NCBI RefSeq assembly: GCF_031082405.1
Contig: NZ_JAVHJU010000057.1
Span: 556,864 to 620,863 of the forward strand
Length of the DNA stretch: 64,000 nt
Origin: Amycolatopsis sp. A133
Lineage (GTDB): Bacteria; Actinomycetota; Actinomycetes; Mycobacteriales; Pseudonocardiaceae
Direction of reading: 5' to 3'
Positions 16,879 through 24,411 of this stretch are shown in pieces. Positions within the stretch are counted from its first letter, which is position 1. Every line of letters begins with the position of its first letter. The notes below the pieces were generated by a model that was not told the origin of the DNA, ran no database searches, and was given only the letters and a program-made list of their open reading frames with translations. The position numbers and the translations under genes were made by a program.

Positions 16879-19542
16879 TCAGGCCCGGCCGTGCGGGGAC
16901 AGGCCCCGGTCGAGCAGCCGTCCGGCGTCGGGCAGCAGCGCCTGGTGCGCCGAGGCCAGCAGAGTGCGGGCCGCGTGCGGGCTACCGGCGGTCGCCCGGG
17001 TGACGAGCTCGTCCCAGCGTCCGGCTTCCGCCAGGAGGACCGCCAGTTCCCGATCGGCCCAATCCAGGCCGGCGCCGGCGAATTCGCCGAGCAGGGCGAA
17101 CGCTTCCCGCGAACGCCGCCGGCCGACGAGGTGGCGGACCAGTTCCGCGCCTGCGTGTTCGTGGCCCATTTCGGCCAGCCGCCGCACCTGCACGAGGTTG
17201 CCGGCGGCGGCGAGGCGGTGCGCGACCCACCGCCGGGCCCACGCCGAGTCCCGGCGCGCGATCTTGAGCGCCTCGTCCCAGCAGTCCAGGTCGGCCAGCA
17301 AGTCGGCGACCGCTTCCGGGATCTCCTCCGCGGTGTAGCTGAACGAGACTGCCGCCGCCTCGCCGAGCTGCTTCAGCAAGCTGCTCAGGCGGTCACGGTG
17401 GCCGTGCGCGAGCAAGGCGGCGGCCAGCGCGCGGAGCAGCTTCGCGGACCGTGGCCCCTCCCGGGGGATACCCGTGCTGATGGCCAGTTCGTGCCGGCCG
17501 TGCTGTACGAGCAGTTCCAGCAAGCGTGGGCTCGGGTCACCGCTGCCTGCTCCGTCGACCAGCCGGAGAGCCTCCGGCACCTGGTCTGCTTCGAGGAGTT
17601 TCTCGGCGAGAATGAGGGAGACGTCGGCGTCACCGACTTCCGCGAGAGCTTCGAGCCGGTCCAGCCGTCCGTGGTCCGCGAACTTACGGGCTAACCAAGC
17701 GCAAGGCCAATCCCCAGTGCCGGTTTGCACCACGTCCAAGGCCTCGCCCCATCGGCCGGCGTCCGCCAGCAGGTCGGCCAGCCGCTCCTCGATCGCGTCC
17801 GCTGCCAGCTTCAGATGTCTTGCCGCTGTAATCGCCGGCAACCGTCCGGTGGTTACCTCGTCGGCGAGTGTGTCGACCGCTTCCCGGCCTCTCGTACGGA
17901 GGCGCTGCAGTAGCTCGATGGCTTCCTCGGTCCGCCCGGTGTCGACCAGCAGGGTGGTCAGCGTCCACCATGCCCAGCGGGTGTCCGCCGCGGAGGTGGC
18001 CAGCGTTTCGAGGAAGAGCTCGGCTTCGGCGAGCCGGCCGGACTCGATGAGCAAGGTGGTTGTGCTCTCGTGTGAATGACGGGACACCCGGAAGAGCAAA
18101 CCGAGTTCGTCGGCAGCACGGAGAACTGCGGTGGCTCGCTCCACCCTTCCGTACTCGGCGAGGACATCGACCAGATGGCTCTGATAGCCGGGGTCGGCCA
18201 GCGCGAGGGTCCGCTCCACCAAGGGATCCGCGTAGCGGTACAGCAGGCGCTGGTAGGCGTTCTCGGTGAGGCGCACGAGATCCTCGGGATGCTCGGTGTG
18301 CGCGACACACGCCTCCCACAGCTCGGCGGGTGCGGGAGCCCACCGCCGGGCCGTGCGGCCGTGCTGGTCGAGGTAGTCGTGGAGCTCGTAGCCGTCGGGC
18401 GGCCCGGTGCCCGGCTGCTTCCGCCGGGCGACGAGCGCGGTCACGCCCAGCAACGCCTCGTCCGCGGCGCGCTTGAGGCCGCGGGTAAACCAGTCCCCGG
18501 GCGCGTTCACCCGGTCGCGTTCGCCGAGGTAGCCGACGGCGGCTTCGTCGAGGAGCACCCGAGGGAGCGGCTGGAGGTGGCCCAGGCGCCGGGCGTCGAC
18601 GGCGGCGGTGAGGATCGCCGTGGCGTACCGGTCGTCTTCGTCGTCGGGGTGCTCGAAGCGCTCGACGAGCATCGGGCCGCCCGCCATCGTCTGGATCACC
18701 CGGCGCCCGTCACCGGAGGCCGAAGCGGCGGCCGCGAGGCGGGGGTCGACGGCGGCGGTGGCGCAGACCCGGGCCATCTCCGCCGAGCTCAGCTGTTCGG
18801 CGACCCTGATGCGGCGGGCCCGGTGCTGGAGCAGCGCCCGGGCGTTCGCGTGTTCGTCCCGTTGCCCGCTGCGCGGCTGCGCGACGAACTCGGCCCAGAA
18901 CTGCGGCCAAAGCGTGCCGACGACGGCGAAGGGGCCGCCGTGGGAACCGTCCAGCAGGTCCCGCAGCGCCGCGGCGGCGAGGTCACCGGTCGGTCCGGAC
19001 AGGTGGTTGTGGGTTTCGTTGAGCCACAACACCGTCCTGGCGGAAATTCCGCCGGAGTGCAGCAGCCGCAGCAGGTCGTCGGCGGTGCGCGGATAGTGCA
19101 GCGGCCAGTCGCGCAGCGTTCGGCTGGTCAGCACCGATTCGTAGAGCGCGCGGGTCTTGCCCGTCGACGATTCCCCGCTGAGCACCACCATCACGTTCGT
19201 GGACACGTCGTCGAGGAGGTCGGCCAGTTCGTCGTCGTGGGGACGGCGGAGGTAGCCGGGCAGGGCGGGCAGCCGGTCGCCGGCCGGGGCGCCGCCGACG
19301 GTGATCGCCCGGTGGACACCGAGATCGAAGGGGTTCCAGGCGGTGATCGGCCGCGCCGGGCCCGGCGCCGGCCCGTGCGGGGCCGGCGAATGCAGGTGGA
19401 CATCGCCTTTGACCACCCCGGCCTGCAGAATCGGGCCGGACGAGTCGTGGACCCGGTTGCGCGCCGAAAACTGCTCGTCCAGGGTTCGCCTCCCTCGCTC
19501 GGGCTCCCACAGTAGACCGAGCCGAAGGGGCGCAAGGGTCAA
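16879..19542 (-). CDS. Large P-loop (STAND-like) ATPase with helical repeats and RHIM-like N-terminus
   Basis: The protein is up to 887 residues. About residues 31-51 hold the motif HDSSGPILQAGVVKGDVHLH, with a hydrophobic-Gln-Ala-Gly core and a G-D-V-H end, like the short amyloid-type motifs at the ends of bacterial NLR proteins. The ATPase follows (Walker A GESSTGKT at 123-130; Walker B-like VLWLNE). From about 400 to the end run degenerate TPR-like helices (ESGRLAEAELFLETL, DAGRWGEALDVVQ). The start is uncertain: a TTG overlapping the pfkB stop by three bases has no ribosome site, while GGGAGG sits 6-7 bases before a CTG at 19482. I give the longer form. Function is not known; signalling or defence is an inference from architecture. 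Confidence 0.75.
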   Translation of the reverse strand: MTLAPLRLGLLWEPERGRRTLDEQFSARNRVHDSSGPILQAGVVKGDVHLHSPAPHGPAPGPARPITAWNPFDLGVHRAITVGGAPAGDRLPALPGYLRRPHDDELADLLDDVSTNVMVVLSGESSTGKTRALYESVLTSRTLRDWPLHYPRTADDLLRLLHSGGISARTVLWLNETHNHLSGPTGDLAAAALRDLLDGSHGGPFAVVGTLWPQFWAEFVAQPRSGQRDEHANARALLQHRARRIRVAEQLSSAEMARVCATAAVDPRLAAAASASGDGRRVIQTMAGGPMLVERFEHPDDEDDRYATAILTAAVDARRLGHLQPLPRVLLDEAAVGYLGERDRVNAPGDWFTRGLKRAADEALLGVTALVARRKQPGTGPPDGYELHDYLDQHGRTARRWAPAPAELWEACVAHTEHPEDLVRLTENAYQRLLYRYADPLVERTLALADPGYQSHLVDVLAEYGRVERATAVLRAADELGLLFRVSRHSHESTTTLLIESGRLAEAELFLETLATSAADTRWAWWTLTTLLVDTGRTEEAIELLQRLRTRGREAVDTLADEVTTGRLPAITAARHLKLAADAIEERLADLLADAGRWGEALDVVQTGTGDWPCAWLARKFADHGRLDRLEALAEVGDADVSLILAEKLLEADQVPEALRLVDGAGSGDPSPRLLELLVQHGRHELAISTGIPREGPRSAKLLRALAAALLAHGHRDRLSSLLKQLGEAAAVSFSYTAEEIPEAVADLLADLDCWDEALKIARRDSAWARRWVAHRLAAAGNLVQVRRLAEMGHEHAGAELVRHLVGRRRSREAFALLGEFAGAGLDWADRELAVLLAEAGRWDELVTRATAGSPHAARTLLASAHQALLPDAGRLLDRGLSPHGRA

Positions 19543-20492
19543 TGCGACGTGCCGGTGTTCTCCAGCGTGGGCGTCGACGCGGCGAAGGCGTCGGCGGCGG
19601 CCAGGTCGAACTCGCCGTGGTCACTGCCCAGCCCCCGGGCGACCAGGGCCGCGGCGGCGGAGCCGAGCACGGCGGCCTCCCGCGGGGACCGGCCGAGGCC
19701 GATGCCGCGGAGGAAACCCGCGGAGAACGCGTCGCCGCAGCCGGTGGTGTCGACGACCTCGACCGCGAACGCCGGGACGGCGATCACCTCGTCCGCCGTG
19801 ATCACCAGGGCGCCGCGGGCTTCCCGGGTGACCGCGACGCAGCCGACACCACGGCCGAGCAACGCGCGGGCGCCGTCCTCGAGGGTTCCGGCGCCGGTGA
19901 GCCCGAGCACCTGCTGCTCGTTGGGCAGCAGGTAGTCCAGAAAGGACAGTGCGGGGGCGATCCAGGACAGTACCCCGGGATCGCCGGGGGCGAGCAGGTC
20001 GGCCGAGGTGACCACGCCGGCCGCCCGCGCGGGGGAGAGGATCTTCGCCGCGTTGTCCCCGCCCATCAGCTCGGGCGCCCCCAGGTGCAGGTGGGTCGCC
20101 CGGGTGAGCTCGGCTTCCGCGATGTCGCCGGGCCCGTAGCTGAGGTTGGCGCCGGGGACGTGGAAGGCGGGCCGGCTGCCGTCCGGGCGGATGGGCAGCA
20201 CCGAGGCCGAGGTCTGCACGTCCTCGCGGCGGACCACCAGCGAGGTGTTGATGCCGTACCGGGTCAGCATGGCCAGCAGCAGGTCGCCGATCGGGTCGGT
20301 GCCGACCGCGCCGGCGGTGCGGACGGTCGCGCCGAGCTTGGCCAGCGTCAGCGCGGTGCCGGCCGCGGTGCCGGCGGGGCCGAACCGGATCTGCTCCACC
20401 AGGGCCGCGCCCTGCCCGGGCGGGATGGCCTCGACGGGCCGGACCTGCACGTCGAACACGTGCGCGCCGAGGGTGATCACCGTCTGCGTCAT
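19539..20492 (-). CDS. PfkB-family carbohydrate kinase
   Basis: The 317-residue ribokinase-like enzyme phosphorylates a sugar or nucleoside with ATP. It has the N-terminal signature region (FGPAGTAAGTALTLAKLGA) and the C-terminal PfkB signature DTTGCGDAFSAGFLRGIGLG with the catalytic Asp. The substrate cannot be told. A palindrome GTGAATCAAAGTCAC (20513-20527) lies just upstream of the ATG, over a candidate -35 (GTGACT) 17 bp from TAGGCT, and may be an operator. Its stop overlaps a possible TTG start of the large ATPase gene downstream. Confidence 0.88.
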   Translation of the reverse strand: MTQTVITLGAHVFDVQVRPVEAIPPGQGAALVEQIRFGPAGTAAGTALTLAKLGATVRTAGAVGTDPIGDLLLAMLTRYGINTSLVVRREDVQTSASVLPIRPDGSRPAFHVPGANLSYGPGDIAEAELTRATHLHLGAPELMGGDNAAKILSPARAAGVVTSADLLAPGDPGVLSWIAPALSFLDYLLPNEQQVLGLTGAGTLEDGARALLGRGVGCVAVTREARGALVITADEVIAVPAFAVEVVDTTGCGDAFSAGFLRGIGLGRSPREAAVLGSAAAALVARGLGSDHGEFDLAAADAFAASTPTLENTGTSH

Positions 20493-20579
20493 CGGCTCAG
20501 CCTAAGCCGAATGTGAATCAAAGTCACGTTCAGGTTTTGGGGCCGATCCTCGGGGTGTGATGTCCGGGGAGGTGGGTCA

Positions 20580-20630
20580 GCCGGTGAAGGGCGGTTGCCG
20601 CGGGTGTCGGCGCGACCGCCCCTCACCGGC
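20580..20630 (-). terminator. Terminator of the quinone reductase operon
   Basis: A 16-bp inverted repeat with one mismatch (20580-20595 and 20615-20630) lies about 20 bases past the end of the reductase gene on the minus strand. It would also shield the pfkB promoter. Confidence 0.65.
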
Positions 20631-20649
20631 TACTTCAAGGGCCCGGAAA

Positions 20650-21642
20650 TCACGCCTGAACCAGCTCGGGCACCCGCTCCCCGGCCGGCGGCGGGCCCGG
20701 CGGGGTCCCGTCGCCGAACGGGCGGCCGCCCAGCTGCTCGCGGTGGTGCGGGGTGAGCCAGCCCGTCACGTCCGGGCCCAGCGGCACGATGCCGGTCGGG
20801 TTCACGTTCTTGTGCACCACGTAGTAGTGCTCCTTGATCTGGGCGAAGTCGATCGTGTCGCCGAACCCGGGTGTCTGGAACAGGTCGCGGGTGTAGGCCC
20901 ACAGCACCGGGAGCTCGGCGAGCTTCTGGCGGTTGCACTTGAAGTGACCGTGGTACACCGCGTCGAACCGGACCAGCGTGGTGAACAGCCGGATGTCGGC
21001 TTCGGTGATCGTGTCGCCGACCAGGTAGCGCCGGTCCGCGAGCCGGTCCGACAGCCAGTCCAGGCGCGTGAACAACTTGGTGTAGGCGTGCTCGTACGCC
21101 TCCTGGGAGCGGGCGAACCCGCACTGGTACACCGCGTTGTTGACGTCGGTGAACACCTTCTGCGCGATCTCGTCGATCTCGTCGCGCAGCTTGGCCGGGT
21201 ACAGCTCGGGCGCACCGTCGCGGTGCAAGGCCGTCCACTCGGTGGAGAGGTCGAGGGTCATCTGCGCGAAGTCGTTGGTGACGACCTGGCCGCTCGGGAT
21301 GTCGACGAAAGCCGGCACCGTGATGCCCCGCGGATACTCCGGGTCGCGCTTGAAGAACGCCTCCTGCAGCCGCTCGATGCCGAGCACCGGGTCGCGACCG
21401 TCCGGATCGAGGTCGAAGCTCCAGCTCCGTTCGTCGTGCACCGGCCCGGCGATCCCCATTGACAGCACCGGCTCCAGGCCGAGCAGCCGGCGCACGATCA
21501 CCGCGCGGTTCGCCCACGGGCACGCCCGCGCGACCACCAGCCGGTAGCGGCCGGGCTCGACCGGCCAGCCGTCCCGGCCGTCGGCGGTGATGCGGTCCGG
21601 GAGGTAGTTCAGGTCCCGGTTGTATTCGCCCTTGTCGCTCAT
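20650..21642 (-). CDS. Glutathionyl-/mycothiolyl-hydroquinone reductase (Xi-class GST)
   Basis: The 330-residue protein belongs to the GST-fold S-(hydroquinone)-conjugate reductases. It has the motif ARACPWANRA with catalytic Cys41 in the thioredoxin-like half and a C-terminal helical domain. The enzymes remove a thiol from thiol-hydroquinone adducts, rescuing auto-oxidised quinones. Actinobacteria use mycothiol rather than glutathione, so a mycothiolyl substrate is likely. The ATG has GAGGA five bases upstream and starts eight bases after the stop of a marR gene, so the two form an operon and MarR probably senses quinones or oxidants. Confidence 0.92.
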   Translation of the reverse strand: MSDKGEYNRDLNYLPDRITADGRDGWPVEPGRYRLVVARACPWANRAVIVRRLLGLEPVLSMGIAGPVHDERSWSFDLDPDGRDPVLGIERLQEAFFKRDPEYPRGITVPAFVDIPSGQVVTNDFAQMTLDLSTEWTALHRDGAPELYPAKLRDEIDEIAQKVFTDVNNAVYQCGFARSQEAYEHAYTKLFTRLDWLSDRLADRRYLVGDTITEADIRLFTTLVRFDAVYHGHFKCNRQKLAELPVLWAYTRDLFQTPGFGDTIDFAQIKEHYYVVHKNVNPTGIVPLGPDVTGWLTPHHREQLGGRPFGDGTPPGPPPAGERVPELVQA

Positions 21643-21650
21643 CGGCGTCC

Positions 21651-22127
21651 TCAGCAGTCGTCGGTCGGGGGAGTGGCTTCCAGTGCGGCGGCCAGCCGGG
21701 CCAGCACCGGCCCGGCCGTGCGGATGTCCTCGGCGCTCAGGTGGTCGAACACCGAAGCCCGCACGCGGGCCAGGTGGCTCGGGTAGGCCGCCTCCAGTTT
21801 GGCCAATCCGGCCTCGGTCAGCACGGCGTTGGACGCGCGCCCGTCCTCGGCGCACCGGCGCTTCTCGACCAGGCCGCGGCGGGTCAGGTCGTCCACCACC
21901 CGGCTGATCCGGCTGAGCGACAGCCCGGTGGTCGCGGCCAGCGCCGAGATGCGGAGCAGGTGGTCCGGCGCTTCGGACAGCGCGACCAGCACCCCGTAGT
22001 CGGTGATCGCGAGGCCGGTTTCGGGCAGGAACTGGTCCTCGAGCGCTCGTGGCAACGCGGTCATGATGCGCATCAGCGGCCGCCAGAACGCGGATTCCTC
22101 GAGGTCGAGCGCGGACAGATCACCCAT
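21651..22127 (-). CDS. MarR-family transcriptional regulator
   Basis: The 158-residue winged-helix protein has a recognition region around RISALAATTGLSLSRISRVVDDL and the wing EKRRCAEDGRASN, typical of MarR proteins. I chose the ATG at 22127 (MGDLSAL); the 23 extra residues upstream are out of family length. It leads the operon with the hydroquinone reductase and is divergent from a yceI gene. The Cys in the wing (RRCAEDG) could be redox-sensitive. Autoregulation through the 108-bp divergent region is likely. Confidence 0.9.
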   Translation of the reverse strand: MGDLSALDLEESAFWRPLMRIMTALPRALEDQFLPETGLAITDYGVLVALSEAPDHLLRISALAATTGLSLSRISRVVDDLTRRGLVEKRRCAEDGRASNAVLTEAGLAKLEAAYPSHLARVRASVFDHLSAEDIRTAGPVLARLAAALEATPPTDDC

Positions 22128-22133
22128 ACCGGC

Positions 22134-22180
22134 GACTCTACCGAAAGCTTGCTTGCGCAACCAGTAAAAGTGAGTACAGT
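22134..22180. promoter_or_regulatory. Divergent marR/yceI promoter with TTGCGCAA palindrome
   Basis: TTGCGC (22153-22158) and TACAGT (22175-22180), 16 bp apart, form a candidate promoter for the yceI gene. On the other strand TAGAGT (22134-22139) is a good -10 for marR. The palindrome TTGCGCAA (22153-22160) covers the rightward -35 and lies in the leftward spacer, so a repressor there would silence both. Confidence 0.5.
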
Positions 22181-22234
22181 GTCGTTGAGCCCTCAATCAC
22201 CTGGGGGAGCCACCACGAGGAGAGAAGAACAGCG

Positions 22235-22792
22235 ATGACCAGCGCGACCACCTACCCCCAGCTGACCGGCGAATACACCCTCGACGCCGCCCACTCGCGG
22301 ATCGGGTTCGTCGCCCGGCACGCCATGGTGACGAAGGTGCGCGGCAGCTTCAACGAGTTCACCGGCGCCGCGACCATCGACGGTGACGTGCCGGAGAAGT
22401 CGAGCGTCCAGGTGACCATCCAGGCCCACAGCATCGACACCCGCAACGCCGACCGCGACGGGCACCTGAAGAGCAACGACTTCCTGTCGATGGACGAGTA
22501 CCCGCAGATCACCTTCACCTCGACCGAGGTCAAGCAGACCGGCGACACGAGCTTCGACGTCACCGGCGACCTGACCATCAAGGACGTCACCCGTTCGGTG
22601 ACCATTCCGTTCGAGTTCGAGGGCGCCGCGAAGGACCCGTTCGGCAACGACCGGATCGGCTTCGAAGGCTCCACCACGATCAGCCGCAAGGACTACGGCA
22701 TCACCTGGAACGCCGCGCTCGAGACCGGCGGCGTGCTGGTGAGCGACAAGGTCACGCTGGAGTTCGAGATCTCCGCGATCAAGTCCGCCTGA
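22235..22792 (+). CDS. YceI-family lipocalin-like protein
   Basis: The 185-residue protein has the YceI pattern: an N-terminal YTLDAAHSRIGFVARHAMVTKVRGSF, central HLKSNDFLSMDEYPQITF and C-terminal RKDYGITWN. Family members form a lipocalin-like barrel that binds isoprenoid lipids or quinones. No signal peptide is present, so this one stays in the cytoplasm. A quinone-binding role would fit the divergent MarR/hydroquinone reductase operon, but that link is only inference. The ATG follows GAGGAGAGAAGAACAGC. Confidence 0.92.
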   Translation: MTSATTYPQLTGEYTLDAAHSRIGFVARHAMVTKVRGSFNEFTGAATIDGDVPEKSSVQVTIQAHSIDTRNADRDGHLKSNDFLSMDEYPQITFTSTEVKQTGDTSFDVTGDLTIKDVTRSVTIPFEFEGAAKDPFGNDRIGFEGSTTISRKDYGITWNAALETGGVLVSDKVTLEFEISAIKSA

Positions 22793-22813
22793 TCCTCCGG
22801 GCGGGGGCCGGCC

Positions 22814-23419
22814 TCAGTGCCGGTTCCCGCTCGCCCGCAGGTTCCCGATGCCGACGTCGAGCGCCGCTTCCAGGTGGTCGATGCGGCCGGTCGACAGCAT
22901 CACCACCACGCCGCCCTGGATCCCCGCCAGCAGGGCGGCCGCCGTGCGTCCGGGGTCCACGCCGGGGCCGACCTCGCCGGCCCGCTGCAGATGGCGGATG
23001 CCCGCCTCGATCTCGTCCTGCCAGCGCCGCAGCAGTTCGGTCACCACCGCCTGCGCTCCCGGGGTCGCGCGGCCCAGCTGCGAGATCAGCACGTTGAGCG
23101 GGCAGTGCCGGCCACGGCTGTCGTAGTGCGAAACGACCGTGTCGCGCCAGCGTTCCCACGCCGCCCACGACGTCAGCTCGCCCAACTGGGGCTGCTGGAC
23201 CTCGATGACCTGGTCCGCTTCGAAGCGGGCCACCGCCAGCAGCAGTTCGTCCTTGCCGTCCGGGAAGTAGTGGAAGAGCTGGCTCTTGCTCGTCCCCGTC
23301 CGCGCCCGGACGTCGTCGAGCGTCGTGACGGCGACACCGTGCTCGCGGATCTGCGCCGCCGCGCCTTCGACGATCCGCTGCCGCGTCGCGGCGCCTTTCG
23401 GGGTCAGCTTTGGACTCAC
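22814..23419 (-). CDS. TetR-family transcriptional regulator
   Basis: The 201-residue protein has a TetR helix-turn-helix (VTTLDDVRARTGTSKSQLFHYFPDGKDEL) at residues 30-60 and a C-terminal domain with CPLNVLISQL, the pattern of TetR proteins close to AcnR/YxaF types. The GTG start at 23419 faces the start of a pentapeptide-repeat gene 44 bp away. The target is not clear; the neighbouring yceI gene is convergent with it. Confidence 0.88.
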   Translation of the reverse strand: MSPKLTPKGAATRQRIVEGAAAQIREHGVAVTTLDDVRARTGTSKSQLFHYFPDGKDELLLAVARFEADQVIEVQQPQLGELTSWAAWERWRDTVVSHYDSRGRHCPLNVLISQLGRATPGAQAVVTELLRRWQDEIEAGIRHLQRAGEVGPGVDPGRTAAALLAGIQGGVVVMLSTGRIDHLEAALDVGIGNLRASGNRH

Positions 23420-23463
23420 AGGTCCACTTTAATCCGCTGGCCGTGCCCGGGAGAATCACGGGT

Positions 23464-24411
23464 ATGTCCACTGTCACGCCGTTCGCGATCCTGGCGCTGA
23501 TCGGTGCCGTGTCCGGCTCGGTCACGGCGTGGCTGCTCCTGCGCCGCGACCGTCCGGCGGAGGTGCTCACCCCGTCGGCGCCGCCGGAGCCGATGGACGA
23601 GGAAGTGGTGCGGCAGCTGGTCGCCGACGAGCTCGACGTGCGGCTGGCCGGGCTGCACGAGTTCGCCGAGCTCGCGGACCACGATCCCTCGTTGCGCCAG
23701 AACTTCGTCGACCAGTTCTTCGTCCAGCTGGGCTACGGGTGGCGCGAGTCCGCGGCCTGGCAGGCGAAGCTCTGGCCCGTGCTGCTCACGCGCCTGCGGC
23801 GCGAGTCACCGGAGTTCTGGCCGGAGATGGACCTCCACCCGGAGTCGATGGTGCTGCACGAGGTGGATCTGCGCGGCTGCGAAGTCCGCAACGCGCGCTT
23901 CGATACCGTCCGTTTTGTCGGAGACGCCCGCTTCGACGGCGCGGTCATCACCGGGCCGTCGAGCTTCGAAGGATCTTGCTTCGCCCGCCACGCCTCCTTC
24001 GCCGGCGCGCGGTTCGAGGCGGACACCGACTTCGAGCGCACCACGTTCACCGGCACGGCGGCCTTTCCCCGGATCATCACGCACGGACAGCTGTGGTTCG
24101 ACAACGCCCGGTTCTCGGCTCGCACGGACTTCACGGGCGCTGCCTTCGGCGACGACGTGACGTTCGAGGGCGCCGGTTTCGCGGGCCCCACGACGTTCCG
24201 GGACACCCGGAGCGCCGCGGACGTCCTGTTCGGCGGGGCGCGCTTCAGCGGTCACGCGGACTTCGCGGGAGCGGCGGCTTCGGAGTTCGCCCTCACCGGG
24301 GCGAGCGCCCGGACGGACGCGCACGTGCGGCGGACCTGGCCACCGGGCTGGGAGCTCGGCCCGCCCCGGCCGCGCAAGCCGGGGCACTGGGCCGACCTCA
24401 CTCGCCCCTGA
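23464..24411 (+). CDS. Membrane-anchored pentapeptide-repeat protein
   Basis: The 315-residue protein starts with one transmembrane helix (residues 4-22, TPFAILALIGAVSGSVTAWL), has a charged helical segment, and from about residue 145 carries imperfect A(D/N)F-type five-residue repeats (ARFDT VRFVG DARFD; ASFAG ARFEA DTDFE), which form a right-handed beta-helix. Function is unknown. The ATG at 23464 places the helix at the N-terminus. Its 3' end overlaps the convergent GH31 gene by 14 bases. Similar actinobacterial proteins often occur alone. Confidence 0.8.
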   Translation: MSTVTPFAILALIGAVSGSVTAWLLLRRDRPAEVLTPSAPPEPMDEEVVRQLVADELDVRLAGLHEFAELADHDPSLRQNFVDQFFVQLGYGWRESAAWQAKLWPVLLTRLRRESPEFWPEMDLHPESMVLHEVDLRGCEVRNARFDTVRFVGDARFDGAVITGPSSFEGSCFARHASFAGARFEADTDFERTTFTGTAAFPRIITHGQLWFDNARFSARTDFTGAAFGDDVTFEGAGFAGPTTFRDTRSAADVLFGGARFSGHADFAGAAASEFALTGASARTDAHVRRTWPPGWELGPPRPRKPGHWADLTRP

